Assembly: GCA_015493625.1 (NCBI GenBank)
Contig: WGCT01000534.1
Coordinates: 1-13,165, forward strand
Length of the DNA: 13,165 nucleotides
Source: Draconibacterium sp.
GTDB lineage: Bacteria; Bacteroidota; Bacteroidia; Bacteroidales; Prolixibacteraceae
Direction: 5' to 3'
The notes under the pieces are model-generated. The model ran no database searches. It had not been told where the DNA came from and saw only the letters and a list, made by a program, of their open reading frames with translations. Each line of letters opens with the position of its first letter. Position 1 is the first letter of the stretch. Both the position numbers and the translations under genes were made by a program. This document shows, piece after piece, positions 1 through 6,489 of the stretch.

Positions 1-566
1 CCATTTTTAGAACAACAAAGTAAACTTTCAGAGCCACCTGTAATACAATTATTAGATCCACCACCATTTAAAACACCCCCAATGCTCCCAATTCCTTCTA
101 TCCATAATTCTGTTGAACTATTATTTAAATAAGACAAGTAAATATGTTTTCTGTTTTTACCCATTACCGGCAGATAATTAATTGAATCTACTTTGAACTC
201 TGATTCTTTATCCGTACACCAACAATTTAAGTTCAGCGTATCGCCAACCATGCAACCAAAGTTATAAAGCAAACAATCGGTTTCTGTATTCATTCTTCTG
301 TAAAAAATCTTTTGCCCAACTTCTCTAATGTAGCCAACAACCGACCAGTGATTCATCAACGAATCGTTGGAATTCAGAACCCTTTTATATTGTTTTTCAT
401 CAATTATGGTATCTCCAGCAACTTTTGTATAATAGCTCCAACAGTAATAATTACCACAGTCTCCTCCCGATCCCGTCATTGTACTCCATAACATATCTTC
501 GGTAAATAATGGCTGAGAATTAGCGAAAGTTGGTAAAAAAAATAGTAATAACAGTAAGTATTTCAT
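1..566 (-). CDS. Cysteine-rich secreted protein, C-terminal part missing (window edge)
   Basis: The ORF reads from ATG at 566 without a stop to the window edge: 188 complete codons, C-terminus missing. Residues 1-18 form a signal peptide (MKYLLLLLFFLPTFANSQ), so the protein should be exported to the periplasm or beyond. The mature part has nine cysteines (about residues 37, 42, 98, 105, 115, 117, 174, 184, 185), which suggests disulfide bonds. The stretches LLYNFGCMVGDTL (99-111) and ELWIEGIGSIGG (153-164) are of the kind seen in the body of many Bacteroidota secreted proteins that end in a T9SS sorting domain; whether this one has that tail lies outside the window. The start lies 20 bases after the stop of the S74 gene, with only an A/T-rich leader between, so the two are probably co-transcribed. 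I do not recognise a specific function; it could be a surface or extracellular protein. Confidence 0.75.
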   Translation of the reverse strand, partial: MKYLLLLLFFLPTFANSQPLFTEDMLWSTMTGSGGDCGNYYCWSYYTKVAGDTIIDEKQYKRVLNSNDSLMNHWSVVGYIREVGQKIFYRRMNTETDCLLYNFGCMVGDTLNLNCWCTDKESEFKVDSINYLPVMGKNRKHIYLSYLNNSSTELWIEGIGSIGGVLNGGGSNNCITGGSESLLCCSKN

Positions 567-586
567 AATTTTATATTTTAAAATTG

Positions 587-1360
587 CTATTTAATAATAG
601 TTGTTTGGTTGTTAAATGGGTTTGGTGTGTTTTGGTACAGTTTAGCCTGATTCACATCTGCATTAAATCCATTGCTACTGTCTATCGACCCACTTTTAAG
701 GTTATTGTTGCAACAGTCGTTTTCAATGGTTTCTATTTGCGCAGTTAAATTCTCAATGGTTTTCTGCTGTTCTTTTATTGCTTCTACCAGTACAGGAATT
801 AGTTGTATGTAGTTAATGGAATAAAGATTGTTTGTTGTATCAAGAAAAACTACTTCAGGAAAAACCTCTTTCAGTTCTTGTGCTAAAAACCCGATATTAT
901 TTTCACCTTCTTTTTCAAGCTCTTTTTTAAGAGTTTCATCTTCGATATTAAAATAGCTTTTCTTAAAATCGTATTTTACGCCTCTTAGCCTGTTTATCTT
1001 TGTTAGCGAATTTTCCAAATTCTTTACATTTTCTTTTAATGTTTCATCAGAAGTTATTGTTACTGCTCTTGCAATTACATGGTCGACATACAACACATTG
1101 AATTTTTTACTTGAATTACCTAAACACCCAACCCAATCACTGTTAGGGTGCATGGTAGCTACTCCACTCCAACCACTGTTGTCAAAAATAAAATGTCCAT
1201 AGGTAGAAGAAAATCTACCTGTTCCACTCCAATCGAGGTTATACTGTGGATTGCTTTGGTTGATTCCAACTTTACCACTACTGTTAACCTTAATTTGCGA
1301 ATAACTGTTAAACGAAGTGGCTAAAAAGCCGAAAATAAAAATAATTAAAAACTTTTTCAT
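587..1360 (-). CDS. Secreted Peptidase_S74 (intramolecular chaperone) domain protein with a truncated T9SS sorting tail
   Basis: A 257-residue protein with a signal peptide (about 1-21, ending near NSYSQ). A short repeat-like stretch (24-100) includes GKVGINQSNPQYNLD, common in Bacteroidota tail-fibre-like proteins. Residues 104-200 match the Peptidase_S74 / endosialidase chaperone family: SDETLKENV (104-112), GVKYDF (127-132), NIGFLAQELKEVFPEVV (155-171), and YSINYIQLIPVLVEAIKEQ (180-198). In phage members this domain trimerises a fibre and then cuts itself off using a Ser-Lys dyad; Ser104 and Lys109 here have that spacing. A short coiled coil follows (about 193-215). The C-terminus starts like a T9SS sorting domain (LYQNTPNPFNNQTT, 241-254), but a TAG stop follows Lys257, where such domains normally run for about 60-70 more residues. 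The start is chosen because it gives the signal peptide. Role inferred: secreted fibre- or surface-associated protein; its target is unknown. Confidence 0.85.
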   Translation of the reverse strand: MKKFLIIFIFGFLATSFNSYSQIKVNSSGKVGINQSNPQYNLDWSGTGRFSSTYGHFIFDNSGWSGVATMHPNSDWVGCLGNSSKKFNVLYVDHVIARAVTITSDETLKENVKNLENSLTKINRLRGVKYDFKKSYFNIEDETLKKELEKEGENNIGFLAQELKEVFPEVVFLDTTNNLYSINYIQLIPVLVEAIKEQQKTIENLTAQIETIENDCCNNNLKSGSIDSSNGFNADVNQAKLYQNTPNPFNNQTTIIK

Positions 1361-1377
1361 AATTTTGAATTTTAATT

Positions 1378-1396
1378 GGAAAGCCGCCAGCTTTCC
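1378..1396 (-). promoter_or_regulatory. Hairpin just upstream of the S74 gene start
   Basis: GGAAAGC (1378-1384) and GCTTTCC (1390-1396) are perfectly complementary over 7 bp with a 5-base loop. In the minus-strand transcript the stem ends 17 bases before the ATG at 1360. It is not followed by a U-run, so it does not look like a classical terminator. Its position would allow it to affect ribosome access; this is inference. Confidence 0.45.
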
Positions 1397-1419
1397 GGTT
1401 AATAAATAATTTAGATACT

Positions 1420-1463
1420 GTAACCTGGTTCTTTTAAAGGGCTGGGTTACTTTTTTGCCCTTT
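1420..1463 (-). promoter_or_regulatory. Potential H-type pseudoknot 2 in the S74 gene leader
   Basis: Read as minus-strand RNA: stem 1 AAAGGGC (1463-1457) pairs with GCCCTTT (1442-1436), 7 bp. Stem 2 GTAACC (1450-1445) pairs with GGTTAC (1425-1420), 6 bp. The order is stem1-AAAAAA-stem2-CA-stem1'-AAAAGAACCA-stem2', the topology of an H-type pseudoknot with A-rich crossing loops. The pairing is seen in the sequence; actual folding and function are inference. The two stems could instead be alternatives. I cannot match it to a known riboswitch class. Confidence 0.5.
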
Positions 1464-1498
1464 ACGGAGAGCGATATTATCTATCAGGAGCATTTCAA

Positions 1499-1550
1499 AA
1501 ATCCCTTAGGGAAAGAAGTTACCTTTTGGTGCGGGATTTGACCAAAAGGT
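1499..1550 (-). promoter_or_regulatory. Potential H-type pseudoknot 1 in the S74 gene leader
   Basis: ACCTTTTGGT and ACCAAAAGGT (1541-1550 and 1521-1530) form a perfect 10-bp stem around a 10-base loop. In minus-strand RNA that loop (CAAATCCCGC) contains AAATCCC, which can pair with GGGATTT (1505-1499) 15 bases after the stem, giving an H-type pseudoknot. The downstream GGGA can alternatively pair with the local TCCC just before it, so two exclusive states are possible. No U-run follows the stem. Folding is inferred from pairing only. Confidence 0.5.
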
Positions 1551-1643
1551 CAATAATAATTAGTTTGTTAATTGTTTGCGAAAGTACGGGTTGCATAATA
1601 ACTGATTTAATGTTCTGTTTGTTTTGTTTGCCTGTAAACTTAA

Positions 1644-1675
1644 CAAATGTAATAATTCTATGTTAATTATGCAAA
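1644..1675 (-). promoter_or_regulatory. Bacteroidota-type promoter for the S74 gene
   Basis: On the minus strand TTTG (1675-1672) is followed after 20 bases by TACATTTG (1651-1644). These match the Bacteroidota sigma-ABfr -33 (TTTG) and -7 (TAnnTTTG) elements with normal spacing. The predicted transcription start is near 1637-1641, which gives the S74 gene a leader of about 280 bases containing both potential pseudoknots. Confidence 0.6.
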
Positions 1676-1680
1676 AAATA

Positions 1681-1766
1681 ATCCATCTGCTTATTCATAT
1701 ATATATGTATATCAACGTGTTAGCGTCGGCTATATTTTGCAATATTCTAAAATAAAGCCGATGGAT
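1681..1766. repeat. Nested inverted repeat downstream of rodA
   Basis: An inner hairpin is formed by TCGGCT-A-TATTTT (1726-1738) and AAAATA-A-AGCCGA (1749-1761): two 6-bp stems separated by an A/A mismatch, with a 10-base loop. An outer pair, ATCCATC (1681-1687) and GATGGAT (1760-1766), overlaps the inner stem by two bases. Between them is a 12-base palindrome of alternating AT flanked by C and G (1696-1707). It may mark the 3' end of the rod operon transcript or be a relic of a repeat element. No T-run follows it on either strand. Confidence 0.4.
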
Positions 1767-1834
1767 AAGACAATAAAATTTGGTGACTTTTGCAATTATT
1801 GCTGTGATATTTAAATTTCTAAAAACAAGCTGTA

Positions 1835-1891
1835 ATGGACAAAGAGGAGGCCAATTTTATGAATGATATTCGGGACGAATTTTTATTGTAG
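1835..1891 (+). other. 18-codon plus-strand ORF of doubtful status
   Basis: ATG at 1835 to TAG at 1891 encodes MDKEEANFMNDIRDEFLL, with an acidic, helix-like composition. A GAGGAGG sequence lies 8 bases before an internal ATG (1859), but Bacteroidota do not normally depend on such sites. The ORF ends 8 bases from the rodA stop on the other strand. It could be chance, a tiny peptide, or the remaining N-terminus of a lost gene. I find no further evidence that it is expressed. Confidence 0.15.
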
Positions 1892-1899
1892 TTAAAAAT

Positions 1900-3321
1900 T
1901 TACAACTGGTCGAACCGGCTTGCATCTAACCTGATAAAGATAAAAAGAAGGGTTGTAAACGACCAAAGCGAAGAACCACCATAGCTAAAAAAAGGCAAAG
2001 GAATTCCAATTACGGGCATCAATCCAATGGTCATTCCAATATTTACCGTAAAATGGAAAAACAGAATTACCGCCACCGAGTAACCATAAATTCGCGAAAA
2101 ACTCGACCGTTGCCGCTCGGCGAGCCAAATTAATCGCATCAACAAAAAAAGAAACAGTCCAATTACTACCGAAGTTCCTAAAAAGCCCCACTCCTCGCCT
2201 ACTGTGCAAAATATAAAGTCGGTACTTTGCTCGGGAACAAAATCAAATTTTGTCTGTGTTCCTTTTAAATACCCTTTTCCAAATGCGCCTCCCGAACCAA
2301 TTGCTATTTTACTCTGATTCACATTGTATCCGGCACCCAGTGGGTCCGACTCAATACCCAACAGTTCGTTTATTCGTGCTTGCTGATGCGATTCAAGAAA
2401 GTTATTAAATGCATAATCAACCGAAAGAGTAAACAGAATAGAACCCAACAAAACCAACGCTATTAAACTGTAATTTTTTATCCGGTTTCGCCAACTTACG
2501 AGCAAAACAATTACCGACCCCAACAACACACCGGCCATCACAATTCCGGCAAGAGGATACTCCTTTTTCATCAGAAAATTCAATAAAAACAGAGCCAAAA
2601 TACTAATTAAATAAGCTCCTAAAACGCGGGTAAATTGAATGAGTTTTGTATTAACAATAAAAAATGCAAGAAGTGCAATTGCCAATAGAACAATATAAAG
2701 AACTAAATTCGGAACAAGTAATGCCAATACAAAAAGGATGGCCACCAATGTTCCAAAGAAGAGAACAACTCCCGACAAACCTTCGCGATATAAGACCAAA
2801 ACAAACGAAAAATAGACCAACGCCGAACCGGTGTCGTTTTGCAAGAAAATAAACAGAACCGGAGTAAAAATAATTGCAGCAATTGTTGCCAACGATTTTG
2901 GATTATGAATTTTAAACCCGTACGAACTCATATAACGCGCCAATACAAGTGCCGTTGCAAACTTCATAAACTCGGAGGGCTGAAACCCAAAGCTACCAAT
3001 TGCAAACCACGAACGGGCACCGTTTATATCTTTCCCGATAAACAGAACCAGTATCAATAAAAATAGAAGAAACCCATAAATTATGTACGAAAAGAAGACG
3101 TAAAAATTGGTGTCGATAAGTAAAATAATCAGCCCAATTGTAAGCGCAGCACCAATCCATATTAACTGTTTCCCGTAACGTTGTGTGGTGTCGAAAATAC
3201 TTTGATAATGCTCGTTATAAACAGCAGCATAAATATTAAGCCACCCCATAAACACCAAAGCAAAAAAGAGTAATACGGTTACCCAGTCGATATTTGCCCA
3301 CAAGTTATTACGTTTTGGCAT
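1900..3321 (-). CDS. rodA: Rod shape-determining protein RodA, SEDS peptidoglycan polymerase
   Basis: A SEDS-family integral membrane glycosyltransferase of 473 residues. With PBP2 it polymerises lipid II into glycan strands of the side wall. Family signatures: NGARSWFAIGSFGFQPSEFMK (starts at 100), QNDTGSA (161-167, the usual QPDLGTA position), SDPLGAGYNVNQSKIAIGSGG (325-345), PEQSTDFIF (363-371) with Asp368 at the position of the proposed catalytic Asp of SEDS proteins, and GIPLPFFSYGGSS (about 439-451). It is about 100 residues longer than the E. coli protein; the extra length lies between about 195 and 310 and contains several added hydrophobic segments. The ATG follows the mrdA stop after one base, so translation is probably coupled. 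It is the last gene of the purH-mreBCD-mrdA-rodA cluster. Confidence 0.95.
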   Translation of the reverse strand: MPKRNNLWANIDWVTVLLFFALVFMGWLNIYAAVYNEHYQSIFDTTQRYGKQLIWIGAALTIGLIILLIDTNFYVFFSYIIYGFLLFLLILVLFIGKDINGARSWFAIGSFGFQPSEFMKFATALVLARYMSSYGFKIHNPKSLATIAAIIFTPVLFIFLQNDTGSALVYFSFVLVLYREGLSGVVLFFGTLVAILFVLALLVPNLVLYIVLLAIALLAFFIVNTKLIQFTRVLGAYLISILALFLLNFLMKKEYPLAGIVMAGVLLGSVIVLLVSWRNRIKNYSLIALVLLGSILFTLSVDYAFNNFLESHQQARINELLGIESDPLGAGYNVNQSKIAIGSGGAFGKGYLKGTQTKFDFVPEQSTDFIFCTVGEEWGFLGTSVVIGLFLFLLMRLIWLAERQRSSFSRIYGYSVAVILFFHFTVNIGMTIGLMPVIGIPLPFFSYGGSSLWSFTTLLFIFIRLDASRFDQL

Positions 3322-3322
3322 A

Positions 3323-5137
3323 TTATTTTTTTTGATTCGGATCTAACAAATTAGCATCCAACATTTTTTTCTCTATCCATTTTCTTCGTTCCGATATGGA
3401 ATCGGTAAGGTATTTCTCTACAATTAAACTTGCCATTGGTGCTGCATACCGCGATCCCCAAACGCCATTTTCGACATAAACAAAAAGTGCAATTTTCGGA
3501 TTTTCGCGCGGTGCAAATGCCACAAATACCGAATGGTCGGCTCCCTGATTGTTTTGTACCGTGCCGGTTTTACCGCACATTTCTATCTCCGGAATTTTAA
3601 CTGTTGCCGCCAGGTTTCGTTGCACCGACTGCGACATTCCAATTATTACCGTTTCGAAATGTTTTTTCTCAATCGGCACTTCTCTTTTAGTTTTAAATTC
3701 GCGGGAAATGGTATCGTTCTCAATCTCTTTTACAATGTGCGGGGTGTAGTAAAATCCCCGGTTGGCAATAACTGCTCCGTAGTTAGCCATTTGCAGCGGC
3801 GTTACACCGAGTTCGCCCTGGCCTATTGCCAACGACCGGACGGTAAGTGCATTCCAATGCCCCCTCCCATATATTTTATTGTACTGCTTTTCGGTAGGCA
3901 AATCGCCCTTTAACCCATTGGCAAAATCGCTGCTTAAATGCTGCCCTATTCCAAAGCTGGCCACATATTTACGCCAAACATTAAATCCCTCGGCCGATGT
4001 TTTGTACTTCCCCAAAATCGATTTGAAAGTGTTCCATAAAAACGGGTTACACGATTCGCGAATGGCATCGACAACATCGTTTGGCGAGCCATGATTGTGC
4101 GTACACCGAATGGGGCTCGATGCTTTCCCGTAACAGGCAAAACGTGTATTTCTATCAATTGCATTTACCTGCAACCCAATTAATGCATTAACCGGTTTAA
4201 ACGATGAACCCGGAGGATATTTTGCTTGTAACGCACGATTAAACAGCGGCATTAATGTATCGGCCAACAGTTTCGAATAGTTGTGCCCACGCACCCTGCC
4301 CACCAACAATCCGGGGTCGTAGGTGGGGGCACTTACAAAAACAAGTACTTCGCCTGTTGCAGGTTCAATGGCTACCACACTTCCCCTTTTATTCCGAAAA
4401 AGTTTTTCGGCGTAAAGCTGCAATTTCAAATCGAGGGTAGAAACAATGTTCTTCCCTATTTTTGCAGGCACATCTTCCTCGCCATTCCGGTAACTTCCCT
4501 TCAATCTGTTATGAACATCTACGAGATTCATTTTCACTCCTTTTGTGCCGCGCAACTGAGTTTCGTAGGTTTTTTCAATTCCACTAACTCCAATATAATC
4601 GCCGGGTTTATAATAGCTGTCTCGTTTAATATCGGCCCCCGAAACTTCGCCAACGTAGCCAAGAGCATGAGCCGCAGCAGTGGTCGAGTATTCGCGTAAT
4701 GTTCGCGACTGCGTATGAAATCCGTTAAACTTATAAAGCTGCTCTTTTAGTACAGCAAATCTTTCGGGCGAGATTTGTTTAATTAAAATTGATGGTTTGT
4801 AGTACGAATATTTTTTCGCCTTTTTAATTCCTGCTTCCAAATCCTCTTTCGAAATATTCAGCAAATTGCAAAAAAGGGTTGTATCGAAAGCAGTAACTTC
4901 GCGGGGTGTAATTAGTAAATCGTAAGCAGTTTTATTGTAAACCAATAGTTTTCCGTTGCGGTCGTATATAAGTCCGCGAGCCGGATACTGTGTTATTTCG
5001 CGTAATACGTTATTGGTTGCATATTGTTTGTAGGTAGAGTTAAGAATTTGTAGCCGAAACAGAATAATTAAAAATAGCAGTACAACGAAGGCAAAAACTC
5101 CGTATACAACAAATCTCCGTTTTGAATAGATATCCAC
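3323..5137 (-). CDS. mrdA: Penicillin-binding protein 2, elongation-specific transpeptidase
   Basis: A class B PBP of 604 residues that cross-links glycan strands made by RodA in the elongasome. It has one N-terminal membrane anchor (about 9-28), a periplasmic dimerisation/pedestal region with YPARGLIYDRNGKLL (51-65), and a C-terminal transpeptidase domain. The catalytic motifs are intact: SxxK as SSFK (Ser311-Lys314), SxN as SCN (362-364), and KTG (523-525). A Cys/His cluster, C335, C345, H347, H349, lies between the first two motifs and could bind zinc, as some PBP2 proteins do; this is inference. The start codon lies 10 bases after the mreD stop, and rodA follows after one base, giving the usual PBP2-RodA pair. 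The symbol mrdA (also pbpA) rests on context and on intact motifs, and FtsI is unlikely next to mreCD. Confidence 0.95.
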   Translation of the reverse strand: MDIYSKRRFVVYGVFAFVVLLFLIILFRLQILNSTYKQYATNNVLREITQYPARGLIYDRNGKLLVYNKTAYDLLITPREVTAFDTTLFCNLLNISKEDLEAGIKKAKKYSYYKPSILIKQISPERFAVLKEQLYKFNGFHTQSRTLREYSTTAAAHALGYVGEVSGADIKRDSYYKPGDYIGVSGIEKTYETQLRGTKGVKMNLVDVHNRLKGSYRNGEEDVPAKIGKNIVSTLDLKLQLYAEKLFRNKRGSVVAIEPATGEVLVFVSAPTYDPGLLVGRVRGHNYSKLLADTLMPLFNRALQAKYPPGSSFKPVNALIGLQVNAIDRNTRFACYGKASSPIRCTHNHGSPNDVVDAIRESCNPFLWNTFKSILGKYKTSAEGFNVWRKYVASFGIGQHLSSDFANGLKGDLPTEKQYNKIYGRGHWNALTVRSLAIGQGELGVTPLQMANYGAVIANRGFYYTPHIVKEIENDTISREFKTKREVPIEKKHFETVIIGMSQSVQRNLAATVKIPEIEMCGKTGTVQNNQGADHSVFVAFAPRENPKIALFVYVENGVWGSRYAAPMASLIVEKYLTDSISERRKWIEKKMLDANLLDPNQKK

Positions 5138-5147
5138 GCTAATAAAT

Positions 5148-5651
5148 TTAATCTCTGAAAACTATTAACTGACTTAAAACAATTGCAAATATCGAAAAAA
5201 CAGAACTAAAAAATACGCGCATTAATGTGCTAAAAAAGTTTGCAAATGTAAATACTTCAAGATAGAATAAAATAGTGTGGTGCACAAGAACCATTATAGA
5301 CACATAACTTAAAAACCACACAATTCCGTTTTGCATCAATCCCGGATAGTCGCTCATGTCTTCTTCGCGGCTCGATATAACTCTAATTACAAGTGGCCGT
5401 ATATAGCCGATAAAAACCGTTGCAAACGAGTGAATTCCCAAACTATTCGAAAAAATATCGATAGAAATTCCCATCAAAAAAGCAAAAATAAGGACAGCGT
5501 AACGCGGGGTACTTAACGGAAGCAAAAGAACAAACAAAATATAAATATACGGGTTTACAAAACCACTAAACTGAATGTGGTTCAGAATTAAAACCTGGGT
5601 AAGTACCAGGCCAATAAACATAAATCCGTATTTAATTATTTGTCGCCCCAT
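5148..5651 (-). CDS. mreD: Rod shape-determining protein MreD
   Basis: A small hydrophobic protein of 167 residues with about five predicted membrane segments (roughly 8-26, 33-48, 52-70, 76-92, 108-130 and a last one at 140-164). Residues 54-70 with FLMGISIDIFSNSLG match the family pattern G-x-x-x-D-I/L. MreD is an inner-membrane partner of MreC and helps control the RodA-PBP2 synthase. Identification rests on this pattern, on length and above all on its position between mreC and mrdA. Its ATG lies inside the end of mreC, a 20-base overlap, so the two are probably translationally coupled. MreD is poorly conserved in sequence across bacteria, so an independent search would mainly confirm the family. 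Confidence 0.9.
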   Translation of the reverse strand: MGRQIIKYGFMFIGLVLTQVLILNHIQFSGFVNPYIYILFVLLLPLSTPRYAVLIFAFLMGISIDIFSNSLGIHSFATVFIGYIRPLVIRVISSREEDMSDYPGLMQNGIVWFLSYVSIMVLVHHTILFYLEVFTFANFFSTLMRVFFSSVFSIFAIVLSQLIVFRD

Positions 5652-6468
5652 TTTCTATTAAACTTTCAAGCTTTTGCAACTCCTCTCTATCCAAGTTATC
5701 TATTATGTCGACAAAATGAATGGATCGGAAATCGGTTGAAAGCTGAATTTTAATTTTGTAAAAACTTTCGCCTTCGGGCTGACTAAACTCTTTTACAGTC
5801 CCAATCATCAATCCTTCGGGGAAAACCGACGAATGCCCGCTGGTAACAATTGTGTCGCCCACTGCCAAATGAACATGAAAAGGAATTTCCATAAGATTTG
5901 CTTCGCGGTAGTCGGCGCCGCTCCATTCTACGGGGCCAAAGAAACCGCTTTTCTTTAGTTTTCCCGACGGCCCCCAACGACTATTTAACAGCGAGAAGCC
6001 CAGCGAATACGATTCTGAAACGCTAATAACAACGCCCACAATTCCTGTAGGAGAAACAATTCCCATGTCGGGTTTTACTCCATCGGAACTTCCCTTATTC
6101 AGTGTAATGTAATTAAGTGTTTTATTTACCGAATTATTAATAATCCGTGCAGGAATATACCTGTAATTTGTGTCGTGCTGAACGAACTCCGGGCCAAGCG
6201 AGTCGGGCCTGTTTTGCAAAAACGAATGCTGCGATTTTAGCCGCGCATTTTCTTTAGCCAGAATTTCGTTGTCTTTGGCCAACTCGAAATATTTTACAAC
6301 CGAGTCGAAATAGTTGTAAACCGAAGCTGCAACGCGGTTCGACGAGTTAAGGTACTGAACGCTCTGATATTTATTAAAGTTAAAAACAAAGATTAACGAA
6401 ACTACTTCTAAAAAAAGAAAAAGCAGAAAAACATGATTATTGATTAAATACCTGAGCAGACCTCGCAT
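5632..6468 (-). CDS. mreC: Rod shape-determining protein MreC
   Basis: A 278-residue bitopic inner-membrane protein. It has a short cytoplasmic N-terminus, one membrane segment (about 12-31), a periplasmic coiled coil (about 52-82, with the heptad-like AKDNEILAKENARLKSQ), and a C-terminal beta-domain. Conserved family stretches are LNKGSSDGVKPDMGIVSPTG (123-142) and VGDTIVTSGHSSVFPEGLMIG (starts at 203). MreC joins the cytoplasmic MreB filament to PBP2 and RodA and activates synthesis. The last 20 bases overlap the start of mreD. It starts 21 bases after the mreB stop. The tail after about 255 is short and polar, as in other Bacteroidota MreC proteins. Confidence 0.93.
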   Translation of the reverse strand: MRGLLRYLINNHVFLLFLFLEVVSLIFVFNFNKYQSVQYLNSSNRVAASVYNYFDSVVKYFELAKDNEILAKENARLKSQHSFLQNRPDSLGPEFVQHDTNYRYIPARIINNSVNKTLNYITLNKGSSDGVKPDMGIVSPTGIVGVVISVSESYSLGFSLLNSRWGPSGKLKKSGFFGPVEWSGADYREANLMEIPFHVHLAVGDTIVTSGHSSVFPEGLMIGTVKEFSQPEGESFYKIKIQLSTDFRSIHFVDIIDNLDREELQKLESLIENGATNN

Positions 6469-6489
6469 TGCTTAAAAAAAACCTGACCG

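Larger units (their letters stand above)
1361..1899. other. 539-base intergenic region between rodA and the S74 gene
   Basis: It holds no long ORF. From the left it contains the leader of the S74 gene with its paired elements (1378-1550), an A/T-rich stretch with a TTTG/TAnnTTTG promoter (1644-1675), a large imperfect inverted repeat (1681-1766), and an 18-codon plus-strand ORF next to the rodA stop (1835-1891). I see no tRNA, no insertion sequence ends and no classical hairpin-plus-T-run terminator for the rod operon. Confidence 0.7.

Noticed and set aside
1420..1463. c-di-GMP-I riboswitch, because of AGGGCAAA in the leader
   Set aside because: The rest of the conserved core and the two-helix fold are missing; the pairing seen is of H-type pseudoknot topology.
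1711..1761. Integron attC-like site (CAACGTGTTAGCG near a hairpin)
   Set aside because: The 5' end does not fit the RYYYAAC box and the two ends do not pair as an attC requires; no integrase or cassette gene is in the window.
1361..1899. CRISPR array, insertion sequence or tRNA in the intergenic region
   Set aside because: There are no regularly spaced direct repeats, no transposase fragment with terminal repeats, and no cloverleaf-like sequence.
3533..4699. Several plus-strand ORFs of 60-140 codons across the mrdA gene
   Set aside because: They lie antisense to intact PBP2 coding sequence with catalytic motifs, have no promoter or family match, and look like frame shadows.
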